Source of the DNA: an uncultured bacterium
Lineage (GTDB): Bacteria > Bacillota > Clostridia > Lachnospirales > Lachnospiraceae
DNA length: 64,000 bases
Assembly (NCBI GenBank): GCA_947647735.1
Contig: CANSLJ010000014.1
Span: forward strand, 37,364-101,363
Reading direction: 5' to 3'
The notes below the pieces were generated by a model that saw only the letters and a program-made list of their open reading frames with translations, had not been told where the DNA came from and did not search any database. Position 1 is the stretch's first letter. The number at the start of each line of letters is the position of its first letter. Below, in pieces: positions 15,423-25,721 of this stretch. Made by a program: the position numbers and the translations under genes.

Positions 15423-18400
15423 TTATCCCACCTTCACAAAATCAAACAGACTGATCTGATTGCTCTCCGGAAGATCCCCCAGTATCCCCAGTGCCGATAA
15501 CTGATCCGTCAGCGTTTTTCCCACCTTGGCACGTTCCCTGAAGTCCTCCTTCGATAAAAAGGTTCCCTGCTTTGCCGCCTCACAGATGGCGTAAGCCGCT
15601 TTCTCTCCCAGTCCGTCGATACTGTTGAAGGACGGCAGAAGTTTCCCGTCAATGATCTGGAACAGCCTTGCGTCGGACTTGTACAGATCGATCGGCAGAA
15701 ACTCAAATCCCCGGGCATACATCTCCTGCACAATCTTCATATCACGCATGGAATCCTGCTCCTTCTTGGAAAGCTGATCCTTCCCCCGCTTTTTATATTC
15801 ATTCAATATGCTCTCCAGATGCGCCTTTCCCTGACACATGATCTCATAGGAAAAAGCGGAAGCCCTGATACTGAAAAATGCCGCGTAATAGGCAAGCGGA
15901 TGATAAACCTTGCAGTAAGCGATACGCCACGCCATCATCACATAAGCCGCCGCATGGGCTTTCGGAAACATGTACTTGATCTTCTTGCAGGACCAGATAT
16001 ACCAGTCCGGCACATTGTTTTCCTTCATGGCTTCCTCCCACTCCGGCCTCAACCCTTTCCCTTTTCGCACGCTCTCCATGATCTTGAAGGAAAGTGCCGG
16101 ATCAAGTCCCATATGGATCAGATAGATCATAATATCGTCTCGACAGCAGATCGCCGTGGAGATCGTCGCCTTCCCCTCCTCGATCAGCGTCTGGGCATTC
16201 CCCAGCCACACGTCCGTCCCGTGTCCCAGGCCGGAGATCCGGATCAGATCCGAGAAATGCTGAGGTTTTGTGTCCAGCAGCATCTGAATGACAAACTCCG
16301 TTCCAAACTCCGGAATCCCCAGAGAACCCACAGGGCACCCGCCGATATCCTCCGATGTAATGCTCAGCGCCTCGGTGGATGTAAACAGGCTCATCACCGC
16401 CTTGTCATCCAGAGGGATCGTTGTGGGATCGAGTCCCGTCAGATCCTGCAGCATACGGATCATGGTGGGATCATCGTGCCCCAGTATATCCAGCTTCAAC
16501 AGGTTATGGTCAATGGAATGATAGTCAAAATGGGTCGTCACGATATCCGTCGTCATATCGTTTGCCGGGTGCTGCACCGGCGTAAAGGAATTGATATCCT
16601 CCCCCACCGGCAGCACGACGATACCGCCCGGATGCTGTCCCGTACTTCTTCTGATACCGGTGCACCCCTGCACGATCCTGTCTATCTCACAGTTCCGCTT
16701 ATGGATCTCATGTTCCTCATAATAGTTTTTCACATAGCCGAAAGCCGTTTTATCCGCCATCGTCGCTATGGTGCCGGCACGATAAGTCTGCCCGTGGCCA
16801 AAGATCACCTCCGTATATTTGTGCGCCTTACTCTGATATTCCCCTGAAAAATTCAGATCGATATCCGGCTCCTTATCCCCCATAAAACCAAGGAATGTCT
16901 CGAAGGGAATATCAAACCCGTCCTTGACCAGCATCTCTCCGCATTTCGGACATACCTTGTCCGGCATGTCGCAACCGGAACCGCCCACAAAGGCTTTCAC
17001 TTCCTCCGAATCAAAATCATAGTAGAAACAATGGGGACATCTGTAATGCGGGCTCAGCGAATTTACCTCCGTGATCCCCGCAAGGAACGCCACAAAGGAA
17101 GAACCCACAGAACCTCTCGAGCCTACCAGATACCCGTCCTCCACAGACTTCCACACCAGCTTCTGGGCAATGATATACATCACCGCAAACCCGTTGCTGA
17201 TAATGGAATTCAGTTCTTTTTTCAGCCTCGCCTCCACGATCTCGGGCAGTGTTTCGCCATACAGTTCATGGGCTTTATCATAACAGATCCGCGTCAGTGT
17301 CTTATCCGAATCGGGAATGATCGGCGGACACTTATCAGGACGCACCGGAGACATGGTATCCACCATATCCGCGATCAGGTTTGTGTTCGTGATCACGATC
17401 TCCTCCGCCTTATCGCTCCCCAGATACTGGAATTCCTCCAGCATCTCCTCCGTGGTGCGCAGATAGAGCGGAGCCTGATTGTCCGCATTCTCGTATTTTC
17501 TCGCCGCCATGATAATCCGGCGATAGATCTCATCCTCCGGATCAAGAAAATGCACGTCGCAGGTCGCCACAACCGGCTTATGGAAGGTCTCTCCCAGCTC
17601 CACCACCTTCCGGTTTAGATTCCTGATATCCTCCTCGGAATGGACATTCTCGATCCGCTCCGACTCGATCATAAACTCATTATTGGACAGCGGCTGTATC
17701 TCCAGATAGTCATAAAAATTAACGATCCGCGCCAGCTCCGTCTCCTCTCTTCCATCCAGCAGCGCCTTGTACAGCTCTCCCGCCTCACAGGCGCTGCCGA
17801 TGATCAGTCCCTCCCGGTATTTCTGCAGCTCGCTCTTCGGGATTCTCGGCCTTCTGCTGTAATAATCCAGATGAGACTTGCTGACAAGGGTATACAGGTT
17901 CGTCCTCCCCACGTTATTTTTTGCCAGGATGATCACATGATAGGTCGCCATCTTTTTGATGATCTCCGGGTTCGAGCGCCCTGCCTCCGTGAGCTGCGCA
18001 AGGCTTTCTATCCCACGCTCCGCAAGCATCTTCAAAAAGGCAAGATACATCTGTGCGGTACACTCCGCATCGTCCACCGCGCGGTGATGGTTTTCCAGCG
18101 AGAGATGCAGCGTCTTCGCCACCGCATCCAGCGTATGCTTCGCCTGCCCCGGCAGTAAGAGCCTGGCGATCCCCATCGTATCCAGATAGGTGAACTCCCT
18201 CATAATTCCCAGCCTTCTGGCATTTTCCTTGATAAAGCTCATATCAAATCCGGCGTTGTGGGCTGCCAGCACGGCTCCTCCGCAGAACGCCAGAAACTCG
18301 GGCAGCACGGTTTCCACCGTGGGGGCATCCTCCACCATGGCGTCATTGATGCTGGTAAGCTGCTCGATCCGGAAAGGAATCGGCCGCTCCGGATTCACAA

Positions 18401-19991
18401 AAGCGGAAAACCGCTCCACGATCTTTCCTTCCTTTACCTTCACCGCTCCGATCTCTATGATCCGGTCGTTTACCGGTGAAAAACCGGTTGTCTCTATGTC
18501 AAAGACAACGATCTCGTCGGACAAAAGCTGCCCTTTATCCTCGCTGACAACGGGATTCAGGTCATCCACCAGATAGCCCTCCACACCGTAGATCACTTTA
18601 AAGAAATCAAACTTATCCGGCTCCGCCTCCCCTGCCGCCTTCCGTTTTTCCTTCTCCGCCTTCCACAGATCCTCCCACACATGGTTGGCGTCCGGGAAGG
18701 ACTGCAGTACACCGTGGTCAGTGATGGCGATGGCAGGCATGCCCCACTGATAGGCGCGCTTCACGATATCCTTCACCTCGGACACGCCGTCCATATCACT
18801 CATCTTCGTATGACAGTGCAGCTCCACACGCTTCCGGATGCTGTTATCCATCCGCCGGACTGTGAAATCGGGAATCTTTTTAATGCCGATGATAGAAGAC
18901 AGGCCCAGCTCATGGTCGAACTTATCCATCATGGCAACACCCTTGATCTTCAGGAAATTACCTTTCTGCAAAAAGCCCTTGATCTCATCCACCTGCTCCG
19001 TCTTCACAAATATCTTCACGCCGATGGTGTCCGTCAGATCCGTGACCGTAAAGATCATGATGGTCTTTTCTATCTTGGCGATCTCCCTCTCATCATAGGA
19101 GAGCACTTTCCCACGGATGATCACCTCGCCGATCTCGTCGGTAATACTTTCGATCGGGATATGATCCCCCTCGAAATCCCTGCCGAAAATAACATCCGGA
19201 TTTTCGGAACGCTTCAGCGGGCGGAACGCATCTCTGTCCTGCTTTCTGCCGCCCTGCATACGATTTCTGCCCCCGGATTCCTTCAAGACGCCGCCGGATG
19301 CGGCAGACGTTTTTCCCTGCCGGATGCCGCCTGCCTCTTCTGCCTGAGCACCGCCCGCTCTCTCTGAAAATGCCTGATCTCCCTCTGCGGAAAAGCCTTC
19401 CCTGTCTCCGCTTCCTCTTGTCATGGAAACAATTTCCGCGACCTTGTTCTCGATCTTCTGTTCCTGTTCCGCCTTGTGCTTTCGCTCTTTCTTCTCCCGG
19501 TATGCAGTCTCGATCTGCACCTCAAAACCACAGCGTTCCTGAAATATCTTTTCCAGTATCCTCACCAGTTCCTTCTCTTTTTCTCTGGCAAGCACGGACT
19601 CTTCCAGCACCAGCTTTATATTTTTTTCATCCGGATAGGATATCTCAGCATTCTTAAAGAAACTGTACTCGAGGGGAGACATCTCCCGCAGTTCCTGCAG
19701 TATGCTCTTTTGATAGACTTCCATCAGTTTCTCTGGCGTGTACAGGGAGGAGAGATGGAATCGCTCGTATATTTTGATGACTGTATTCGCATAGGGAAAC
19801 AGCTGATTTTTTATCTCCCGCTCCAGCGCCCAGATCTTATCCTTTTCTATCAGATGTTCGCTGCCGATGTAGATCCGCAGATATTTTCTGTCCTTCGGCG
19901 CCGAGATCCGCTCTACCTGCACTTTTTCAAGCAGGGCTTTCAGGTCGCCTTTTAACTGCAGGGTCGGGAATACTTCTTCAAATGGTTTCAT
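15423..19991 (-). CDS. polC: DNA polymerase III alpha subunit, PolC type
   Basis: A 1522-residue replicative polymerase of low-GC Gram-positive bacteria. In order: N-terminal domain; a charged G/Q/K-rich linker (about residues 190-275); OB fold (GKVLSYDEREIAKIEKTIMI); PHP domain interrupted by the proofreading exonuclease (HCHTKMSDMDG, then DIETTGFSP with the DEDDh residues and HRAVDDAECTA); and the polymerase core with GSRGSVGSSFVA, zinc-binding CPHCFYYDF/CPKCGEM and the catalytic PDIDLNF. The start at 19989-19991 follows GGAGCACACC; a longer frame from 20048 runs into the repeat element. It is separated from ispG by that element. Confidence 0.97.
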   Translation of the reverse strand: MKPFEEVFPTLQLKGDLKALLEKVQVERISAPKDRKYLRIYIGSEHLIEKDKIWALEREIKNQLFPYANTVIKIYERFHLSSLYTPEKLMEVYQKSILQELREMSPLEYSFFKNAEISYPDEKNIKLVLEESVLAREKEKELVRILEKIFQERCGFEVQIETAYREKKERKHKAEQEQKIENKVAEIVSMTRGSGDREGFSAEGDQAFSERAGGAQAEEAGGIRQGKTSAASGGVLKESGGRNRMQGGRKQDRDAFRPLKRSENPDVIFGRDFEGDHIPIESITDEIGEVIIRGKVLSYDEREIAKIEKTIMIFTVTDLTDTIGVKIFVKTEQVDEIKGFLQKGNFLKIKGVAMMDKFDHELGLSSIIGIKKIPDFTVRRMDNSIRKRVELHCHTKMSDMDGVSEVKDIVKRAYQWGMPAIAITDHGVLQSFPDANHVWEDLWKAEKEKRKAAGEAEPDKFDFFKVIYGVEGYLVDDLNPVVSEDKGQLLSDEIVVFDIETTGFSPVNDRIIEIGAVKVKEGKIVERFSAFVNPERPIPFRIEQLTSINDAMVEDAPTVETVLPEFLAFCGGAVLAAHNAGFDMSFIKENARRLGIMREFTYLDTMGIARLLLPGQAKHTLDAVAKTLHLSLENHHRAVDDAECTAQMYLAFLKMLAERGIESLAQLTEAGRSNPEIIKKMATYHVIILAKNNVGRTNLYTLVSKSHLDYYSRRPRIPKSELQKYREGLIIGSACEAGELYKALLDGREETELARIVNFYDYLEIQPLSNNEFMIESERIENVHSEEDIRNLNRKVVELGETFHKPVVATCDVHFLDPEDEIYRRIIMAARKYENADNQAPLYLRTTEEMLEEFQYLGSDKAEEIVITNTNLIADMVDTMSPVRPDKCPPIIPDSDKTLTRICYDKAHELYGETLPEIVEARLKKELNSIISNGFAVMYIIAQKLVWKSVEDGYLVGSRGSVGSSFVAFLAGITEVNSLSPHYRCPHCFYYDFDSEEVKAFVGGSGCDMPDKVCPKCGEMLVKDGFDIPFETFLGFMGDKEPDIDLNFSGEYQSKAHKYTEVIFGHGQTYRAGTIATMADKTAFGYVKNYYEEHEIHKRNCEIDRIVQGCTGIRRSTGQHPGGIVVLPVGEDINSFTPVQHPANDMTTDIVTTHFDYHSIDHNLLKLDILGHDDPTMIRMLQDLTGLDPTTIPLDDKAVMSLFTSTEALSITSEDIGGCPVGSLGIPEFGTEFVIQMLLDTKPQHFSDLIRISGLGHGTDVWLGNAQTLIEEGKATISTAICCRDDIMIYLIHMGLDPALSFKIMESVRKGKGLRPEWEEAMKENNVPDWYIWSCKKIKYMFPKAHAAAYVMMAWRIAYCKVYHPLAYYAAFFSIRASAFSYEIMCQGKAHLESILNEYKKRGKDQLSKKEQDSMRDMKIVQEMYARGFEFLPIDLYKSDARLFQIIDGKLLPSFNSIDGLGEKAAYAICEAAKQGTFLSKEDFRERAKVGKTLTDQLSALGILGDLPESNQISLFDFVKVG

Positions 19992-20023
19992 GGTGTGCTC
20001 CAATTGTTGGTGTTGCCGGACGC

Positions 20024-20150
20024 CCGGAGGAAAATATCCCTTCTGCAACCCGCTCTCGCTCCGGGCTAAACGCAGCGGACGCTAAGTTCGTGAGAAACCT
20101 CTCTAAGCGCCGGCGTTTAGCAGGGTTGCGTCAGGGATATTTTCCTCCGG
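20024..20150. repeat. Dispersed palindromic repeat element, copy 2
   Basis: A perfect 18-bp inverted repeat (20024-20041 and 20133-20150), continued inward by a GCAACCC/GGGTTGC stem, encloses a core of about 70 bp that matches copy 1 at 6401-6536 in reverse orientation. The core itself can fold (GCTAAACGC against GCGTTTAGC). It occupies the polC-ispG gap. Confidence 0.8.
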
Positions 20151-20192
20151 ACTGGTTATACAATGCTAAACATTTTTTTCAGGTCAAAATTT

Positions 20193-21251
20193 TTATCTCT
20201 TCCAGTTCAGCAGTTCCTGCCGCAAAGTTTCAAGCAGCTCCGCCTCCGGTACTTTGCGGATGATCTCGCCCTTCCTGATCAGGAGACCCTCCCCGATGCC
20301 GCCTGCGATGCCGATATCCGCCTCTTTGGCTTCCCCCGGGCCGTTGACTACGCAGCCCATCACAGCCACTTTGATATCCAGCGGGATATCTGCCGTCATT
20401 TTTTCCACTTCGTCCGCCAGCTTTATCAGATCGATCTTTGTTCGTCCGCAGGTAGGGCAGGACACCACCTCGATGCCGCCCTTCTTAAGCCCCAGCGTCC
20501 TCAGGATCAGCTTTGCGGATTTGATCTCCTCCACCGGATCACCGGTCAGGGAAACGCGGATCGTATCGCCGATACCCTGATTTAAGATCAGAGCCAGCCC
20601 GATGGCGGACTTGATATTTCCGCTGTTCACCGTACCCGACTCGGTAATGCCCACATGCAGAGGATAGGGCGTTTTATCCGCCAGCAGTTCATGAGCCTTC
20701 ACACACATCATCACATCCGAAGATTTGATACTTATGACAAGGTTGTCATAATCCATATCCTCGATCATATGTACCTTATCCAGAGCGCTCTCCACAATGC
20801 CCTCCGCTGTCACACCCTTATATTTTTCCACCAGCTCCTTTTCCAGAGAACCGCTGTTCACGCCCACCCGGATAGGAATATTCCGCTCCTTCGCCGCAGA
20901 TATGACCGCTTTCACATTCTCCCTGCTGCCGATATTGCCCGGATTGATGCGGATCTTGTCCGCACCGTTTTCCATCGCTGCGATAGCCATCTTATAGTCA
21001 AAATGGATATCCGCCACCAGCGGTATCCTGATCTGCTTTTTGATCTCCCCGAGCGCCTTTGCCGCCTCCGGAGTCGGAACGGTACAGCGGATGATCTCAC
21101 AGCCCGCCGTCTCGAGCCGCCTGATCTGCTCCACTGTCGCCTCTATGTTTTCTGTCGGCGTATTGGTCATGGACTGTATAGCGATCGGACTCCCGCCGCC
21201 AATCACCTTTCCGCCGATATTGATCTTCTTTGTATGATCCCTGTATCCCAT
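20193..21251 (-). CDS. ispG: 4-hydroxy-3-methylbut-2-enyl-diphosphate synthase
   Basis: A 352-residue enzyme of the MEP isoprenoid pathway that converts MEcPP to HMBPP. The N-terminal TIM barrel reads GGGSPIAIQSMTNTPTENIEATVEQI and LVADIHFDYKMA. The C-terminal [4Fe-4S] domain has SCPTCGRTKIDL and AVMGCVVNGPGEAKEADIG. Length and motifs are normal for the family. In many Lachnospiraceae it follows rseP directly (recalled synteny); here it lies 31 kb away, next to polC and a kinase-phosphatase pair. Confidence 0.96.
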   Translation of the reverse strand: MGYRDHTKKINIGGKVIGGGSPIAIQSMTNTPTENIEATVEQIRRLETAGCEIIRCTVPTPEAAKALGEIKKQIRIPLVADIHFDYKMAIAAMENGADKIRINPGNIGSRENVKAVISAAKERNIPIRVGVNSGSLEKELVEKYKGVTAEGIVESALDKVHMIEDMDYDNLVISIKSSDVMMCVKAHELLADKTPYPLHVGITESGTVNSGNIKSAIGLALILNQGIGDTIRVSLTGDPVEEIKSAKLILRTLGLKKGGIEVVSCPTCGRTKIDLIKLADEVEKMTADIPLDIKVAVMGCVVNGPGEAKEADIGIAGGIGEGLLIRKGEIIRKVPEAELLETLRQELLNWKR

Positions 21252-21281
21252 ATATCTGACCGCCTTTCTGCCTCTCTTCCT

Positions 21282-22385
21282 TTATACTTTATCACATTCA
21301 AAGCCTCTGCACCAGACAGATTTTTTCTGCTCCCATCCTTCCCTCTGCCTCCGGTAGATCCACTCCGCCGCCTTCAGCCAGAGATACCCGGCAAGAAAAT
21401 GCCATCCCAACATCAAAGATTCCTCCCTGCGCCATATAATATATACCGCCGCATATAAAAACATGTATTTCAGACAGAATTCCGCCTTCCGCACCAGTGC
21501 CACCGCCCTGCCTGCGTTTTTATATCGCTTCCAGTCCGCCAGAAAAGCCTCCGCCGTGGCATATCGCCTTTCTCTCTCCGGCCTTAAGCACCGCCTTACC
21601 GCCCGAAGCATCCCCTCCGGCATCCTATCCGCCTCCACCGTCAGGCTTCCGGCACCCGCTCTGTTTTTCAGTTTCTCCTCCCCCTCCATCATCGCATATA
21701 ACACGGCGCCCAGACCGTATAGATCCGCCCGCTCATCCACGGCTTTCCCCTCCCACTGCTCGGGAGCCGCATAGCCGAAGGTACCCACTCTCTTTTTCTG
21801 ATATATGTTCCCTTCCCCGAGGCGCACCGCCGCCCCCACATCCACAAGACGCAGGCTCTTATCCGGCTGCACCATAATATTCTCCGGTTTCAGATCCCGG
21901 TACAGCACTTTGGGATTTCTATTATGGAGCTGTCTCAAAAATTCCCCGAGCTGCAGCCCCCAGTCGTAGATCTGTTTCTCGGAAATCTGCCCATGGAGCG
22001 AGAGATATTCCTTTAAATTCTGCCCCTCCACATACTCCATGACAATAATACCGGCGCCATCCTCCTCTGTCCACGCGTCAAAAACCGCGGGCAGCATCCG
22101 GAAATTTTGTCTCTGCAACAGCGCCACTTCCTCCCGAAACTGCTCTGTCACCCGCTCTAACATCTTGATCGCCACAGGCCGTCCCAGACGCATATCTCTC
22201 GCCAGATATACCTTTCCCGTACCGCCTTCCCCGAGTATCTCCTTTATCTCATATCTCTCAAACCAGATACATGCCTGACAGGTTCTCTCCCTAAAATCAC
22301 TGTTTTTACTATTTTCAGCATTTTTACCGTTTCTGTCATTTTTATTGTTTTCAGTGTCTCTTTTGCTTTCTATTTCTTTTTTCAT
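21282..22385 (-). CDS. Eukaryotic-like Ser/Thr protein kinase
   Basis: A 367-residue kinase. The glycine loop is LGEGGTGKVYLARD with the ATP lysine in PVAIKML. The catalytic loop is YRDLKPENIM (HRD replaced by YRD) and the DFG motif is DVG. The activation segment contains GTFGYAAPEQWEG and DLYGLGAVLY. Residues about 305-350 hold two likely membrane helices (KYMFLYAAVYIIW and LMLGWHFLAGYLWLKAAEW). There are no PASTA repeats, unlike the cell-wall kinase PrkC. The PP2C phosphatase lies 38 bp upstream, and the two form an opposing pair. Confidence 0.92.
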   Translation of the reverse strand: MKKEIESKRDTENNKNDRNGKNAENSKNSDFRERTCQACIWFERYEIKEILGEGGTGKVYLARDMRLGRPVAIKMLERVTEQFREEVALLQRQNFRMLPAVFDAWTEEDGAGIIVMEYVEGQNLKEYLSLHGQISEKQIYDWGLQLGEFLRQLHNRNPKVLYRDLKPENIMVQPDKSLRLVDVGAAVRLGEGNIYQKKRVGTFGYAAPEQWEGKAVDERADLYGLGAVLYAMMEGEEKLKNRAGAGSLTVEADRMPEGMLRAVRRCLRPERERRYATAEAFLADWKRYKNAGRAVALVRKAEFCLKYMFLYAAVYIIWRREESLMLGWHFLAGYLWLKAAEWIYRRQREGWEQKKSVWCRGFECDKV

Positions 22386-22423
22386 TATCGTTTCCTTCTC
22401 CTGTTCTCCTTCTACTCACAGTT

Positions 22424-23215
22424 TTATACTGTTCTGATTGTATGATTAACCTTCGCCGCCTGAAAGATCACCGCCGCCTGATTATCCCTCTCTCCGCGCT
22501 CTCTTCCCGCCTGCCCGAGCCTCCTCAGCCTTTTCTCAAGCTGCAGCTCCGTCAGTCCCTTTTGTCCGAAAAACAAAGATCCCCGCTCTTTTCCAAGGCT
22601 CTCCGCCATCTCCGACTGCTCCAGCCGCCTCCAGAATCCGTCGCTGCAGACCAGGATCTTCTCCCCGCTCCGAAGACACCCCCTCTTTCTCTGCACCCCC
22701 TGCCAGGGAAAACTTCCGATACATCTGCGCAGCCCGTGCCTCCCGTAACTGTCGTCCCCTGTCAGCCTCCTGCACCCTTTTCCCAGCAGATATGCTCTGC
22801 TGTCCCCCGCGTGAAAAACCATATATTTCACAGCGCACGGAAAAACAGGGCACCCAAAAAGATGCCCGCCCTGTAAAAGCACCATAGTCATGGTCGTCCC
22901 CAGGCCGATCCCGTGGCTCTTCCCGTAGCACAGAAGATACCTGTTGCAGTCATACAGCATACTGACGCAATCCCGCTCCGTCCGCTTTCTGCCATGACGC
23001 TTTCTCACATGCCTCAAAAAATCGCGGTAAAACCAGTCCCGTATCCGCATCGTCACGTAACCGCTGGCATACTCTCCCTCCTTAAGCCCGCCGATACCGT
23101 CGCACACCGCGAGCAGCACCGCCTCCCGCTTTCCAAACGCAGCCGCCTCCAAGACAAGCGCATCCTGCTGCATGGGCGCAAAATCCCCCTTGTCAAAATA
23201 AAATGCTGAAACCAT
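22424..23215 (-). CDS. PP2C-type Ser/Thr protein phosphatase
   Basis: A 263-residue phosphatase of the PPM/PP2C family. Metal-binding and catalytic motifs are VCDGIGGLKEGEYAS, HAGDSRAYL, LVCSDGFWRRL and RDNQAAVIF. The extreme N-terminus lacks the usual RxxNED motif: NQDA is replaced by MQQDALVL. It lies directly upstream of the Ser/Thr kinase on the same strand and probably reverses its phosphorylation. The insert KGCRRLTGDDSYGRHGLRRC is shorter than usual. Confidence 0.9.
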   Translation of the reverse strand: MVSAFYFDKGDFAPMQQDALVLEAAAFGKREAVLLAVCDGIGGLKEGEYASGYVTMRIRDWFYRDFLRHVRKRHGRKRTERDCVSMLYDCNRYLLCYGKSHGIGLGTTMTMVLLQGGHLFGCPVFPCAVKYMVFHAGDSRAYLLGKGCRRLTGDDSYGRHGLRRCIGSFPWQGVQRKRGCLRSGEKILVCSDGFWRRLEQSEMAESLGKERGSLFFGQKGLTELQLEKRLRRLGQAGRERGERDNQAAVIFQAAKVNHTIRTV

Positions 23216-23404
23216 AGATTCCTTTCCGGTTCTGTGGAATTGCGCGAACGCCCATAACTGCCCGCCAGGCTTTCGTCCGCCATGAATTTTCCGGATACCC
23301 TGTCTTTCCAGATCAGGTTGATCCGCAATAACAAAAGAATGATAAATATTTTCAGATAAATAACAGATTTTTCAGATAGATCGATTATAACATGAAATGA
23401 AAAA

Positions 23405-23447
23405 AATACAAGCGGTTTTTCCACACTCCGGTAATCCCGCCTGTATT
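23405..23447 (-). terminator. Intrinsic terminator of the mannose-class PTS operon
   Basis: An 11-bp stem (23405-23415 with 23437-23447, one G-U pair) is followed on the minus strand by a run of seven T. It lies 41 bp past the last gene of the operon. Confidence 0.8.
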
Positions 23448-23487
23448 TCCCCATATCTTCCGCGACATAAACCGCTTCTATCTCTGC

Positions 23488-24489
23488 CTACGAAACATTA
23501 TTTGCAGATAATAAGATCACACCGGCAACGAACAACAAAATACCGCCAAAAAGAATTCCTTTTGTTTTTTTACCGGTACCCTTAAATTCACCGTAGACCA
23601 GCCCCCAGATATAACTCCAGCAGTGATAGCTGTTGCCGATGACCGTAGCGATCGCCACACTGACCACCGGTGCAAAAACAGCATGTAAAACATTTCCGCC
23701 GAAATGACAGAATGCCGCAATAGATGCCAATGTAAATAATCTGCCGAAGGGAATCAACGCCATAACGCCAGAGACAGATTCCTTTTCCCGATATAACAGG
23801 ATCAGCGTAAACAATGAGGAACCTGCAAACGCGCCTATGACCAATATACCCATACAGGTCAGGGCTGAAAAACCATCCGGATTTAAAGCGGAGCGAAGGC
23901 CAATGGAATTCGCCAGCGGATAAGAAGACATCAATATCAGATTGATAAACGCCAGCAGCAGAATATCCTGTGTGCGGGACTGCTGTTTTTCACCCGGCCT
24001 TTTCTTTTCTCTGTCACGGCAGACTCCGGCATACTGACACGTAATGGTTGCCAGGATCAACAGAACAGATGCGGCAAATAATGATACGACCGACACCCCC
24101 TCCGGAATTCCCGCAAATAATACCGATATGATCGTTCCTCCTAAAATGGCACAGGTGGCACTGACGGACGTAGAAAGGATCAAACCAATCCTTTTCACCA
24201 CCGTCAGGTGCATCTGCATGGCGATGCCAAAGACAACTCCACATCCCAAAATGGCCAACGTCAATCCCAGACTGCTTTTCATTTCAGCAAAAATGCCTGA
24301 CGGGATCATTTGTTTTCCAAGAAAGCCGATCGCCGCCCACACGATGATAACAGATATGCCATACATGACACTGATAAATGCATGAACCGGAAAGTTCCCG
24401 AGATGCTTTACCGTCTGAAACCAGGACCCCCAGAGGAACGTCACAAATATAATTCCGGCAATAGCAAGCTGTGCTGTCAAAATAACCAC
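23488..24489 (-). CDS. RhaT/DMT-like membrane transporter
   Basis: A 333-residue polytopic membrane protein with about ten hydrophobic segments and a charged loop in the middle (CRDREKKRPGEKQQSRTQD). The pattern of ten helices and the N-terminal FLWGSWFQTVKHLGNFP motif recall the L-rhamnose-H+ symporter (RhaT) and related glucose/ribose-uptake proteins of the drug/metabolite transporter superfamily. It is the last gene of the PTS operon. It might take up an alternative unphosphorylated form of the substrate or release a product. The start is GTG; an internal TTG three codons later has an equal ribosome site. Confidence 0.75.
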   Translation of the reverse strand: MVILTAQLAIAGIIFVTFLWGSWFQTVKHLGNFPVHAFISVMYGISVIIVWAAIGFLGKQMIPSGIFAEMKSSLGLTLAILGCGVVFGIAMQMHLTVVKRIGLILSTSVSATCAILGGTIISVLFAGIPEGVSVVSLFAASVLLILATITCQYAGVCRDREKKRPGEKQQSRTQDILLLAFINLILMSSYPLANSIGLRSALNPDGFSALTCMGILVIGAFAGSSLFTLILLYREKESVSGVMALIPFGRLFTLASIAAFCHFGGNVLHAVFAPVVSVAIATVIGNSYHCWSYIWGLVYGEFKGTGKKTKGILFGGILLFVAGVILLSANNVS

Positions 24490-24501
24490 CTCTCTTTCGC
24501 C

Positions 24502-25665
24502 CTATAGAGACTTCTGATAAATTTCCTTTACATCTCTGGCATCCATGGCCACAAATGCATTTTTAAGTCCCGCTCCGGCTCTCTCTGCCATCACATCGAA
24601 TCTGCTCTCATCAATTCCTACTTCCCGCAGAGCGGCAGGCAGATCCATGGCTTTGAAATAGTCCGCCGTGGCCCTGATGGCCCTGTCCGCAATCTCCATC
24701 TCCGAAAGAGAAGGTTCTATTCCCCAGACATTCACGCCATACTCCACATACTTCCAGAGATTCTCCTTCCTCAACATATGACGCAGCCAATGCGGAACCA
24801 GGATCGCCAGGCCTTCGCCGTGAACGATGTCATAGTAAGCGCTGAGTTCATGCTCCATAGCATGACAGCTCCATCCCACAGGCGCGCCTTTGGCCAACAG
24901 GCCATTGATCGCCCAGCTTCCGGCCCACATGAGATTTGCACGAGCCTCGTAATCATCGGGGGTGTTGTAGGCGCGATGTCCATACTCCACACAGGTCTTG
25001 AGTACTGCCTCCGCAAAACGGCTCTGCAGATAAGCCCCCTTATTGTTGTTGAAATACACTTCCAGGACATGACTGATGATATCAGCCGTACCGGCTGCCG
25101 TATGTCTTTTGGAAACCGTGAATGTGTACTCGGGGTCCATGATGGCAACCTTTGGACGCATGCCGGGATTTGAGGGACCTGTCTTCTCCTGTGTCTCCAT
25201 ATTGCTGATGATGGCGCTGGTGTCCATCTCGCTGCCTGTTGCAGCCAGCGTGAGCACGGTGATCACGGGAAGTACCTCTCCGATGGGAACCTTACCGGTC
25301 ACGATCCCCCACATATCGTCGCTGCCGGATCTTGCTCCCGCCGCGATCAGCTTTCCGCAGTCGATCACACTGCCGCCGCCCACCGGAAGGATCACATCGA
25401 TATCGTTCTCCCGGCAGATCTTAACGCCCTCCTCCACACTGGTAACCCGGGGATTGGGATCTACTCCGCCAAGTTCCATAAATGAAATCCCGTTCTCATT
25501 CAAAATGTTCACGATCGTATCATACAGACCGATCTTCCTGATGCTTCCTCCACCGTAAACCAAAAGCACCCTGGAGCCGTAGGCTTTGATCTCGCCGCCA
25601 AGCTTGCTGATTTCCCCACGGCCAAAGAGCACCTTTGTGGGAATGTGGTACATAAAGTTCTGCAC
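24502..25665 (-). CDS. Iron-containing alcohol dehydrogenase, YqhD/butanol dehydrogenase type
   Basis: A 387-residue group III alcohol dehydrogenase. The nucleotide-binding GGGSVIDCGKLIAAG motif, the metal ligands in DIISHVLE and CHAMEHELSAYYDIVHGEG, and the N-terminal FGRGEISKLGGEI are all family hallmarks. It likely reduces an aldehyde made by the pathway, using NAD(P)H and Fe/Zn. The start is GTG with AAGGAGG 9 nt upstream. It is embedded in the mannose-class PTS operon, after two ADP-ribosylglycohydrolase-like genes. Confidence 0.92.
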   Translation of the reverse strand: MQNFMYHIPTKVLFGRGEISKLGGEIKAYGSRVLLVYGGGSIRKIGLYDTIVNILNENGISFMELGGVDPNPRVTSVEEGVKICRENDIDVILPVGGGSVIDCGKLIAAGARSGSDDMWGIVTGKVPIGEVLPVITVLTLAATGSEMDTSAIISNMETQEKTGPSNPGMRPKVAIMDPEYTFTVSKRHTAAGTADIISHVLEVYFNNNKGAYLQSRFAEAVLKTCVEYGHRAYNTPDDYEARANLMWAGSWAINGLLAKGAPVGWSCHAMEHELSAYYDIVHGEGLAILVPHWLRHMLRKENLWKYVEYGVNVWGIEPSLSEMEIADRAIRATADYFKAMDLPAALREVGIDESRFDVMAERAGAGLKNAFVAMDARDVKEIYQKSL

Positions 25666-25721
25666 TGAAATTTCCTCCTTCCATTATCTTTTGTCCGTAT
25701 ACCCGGCATTTTATTTCACGA

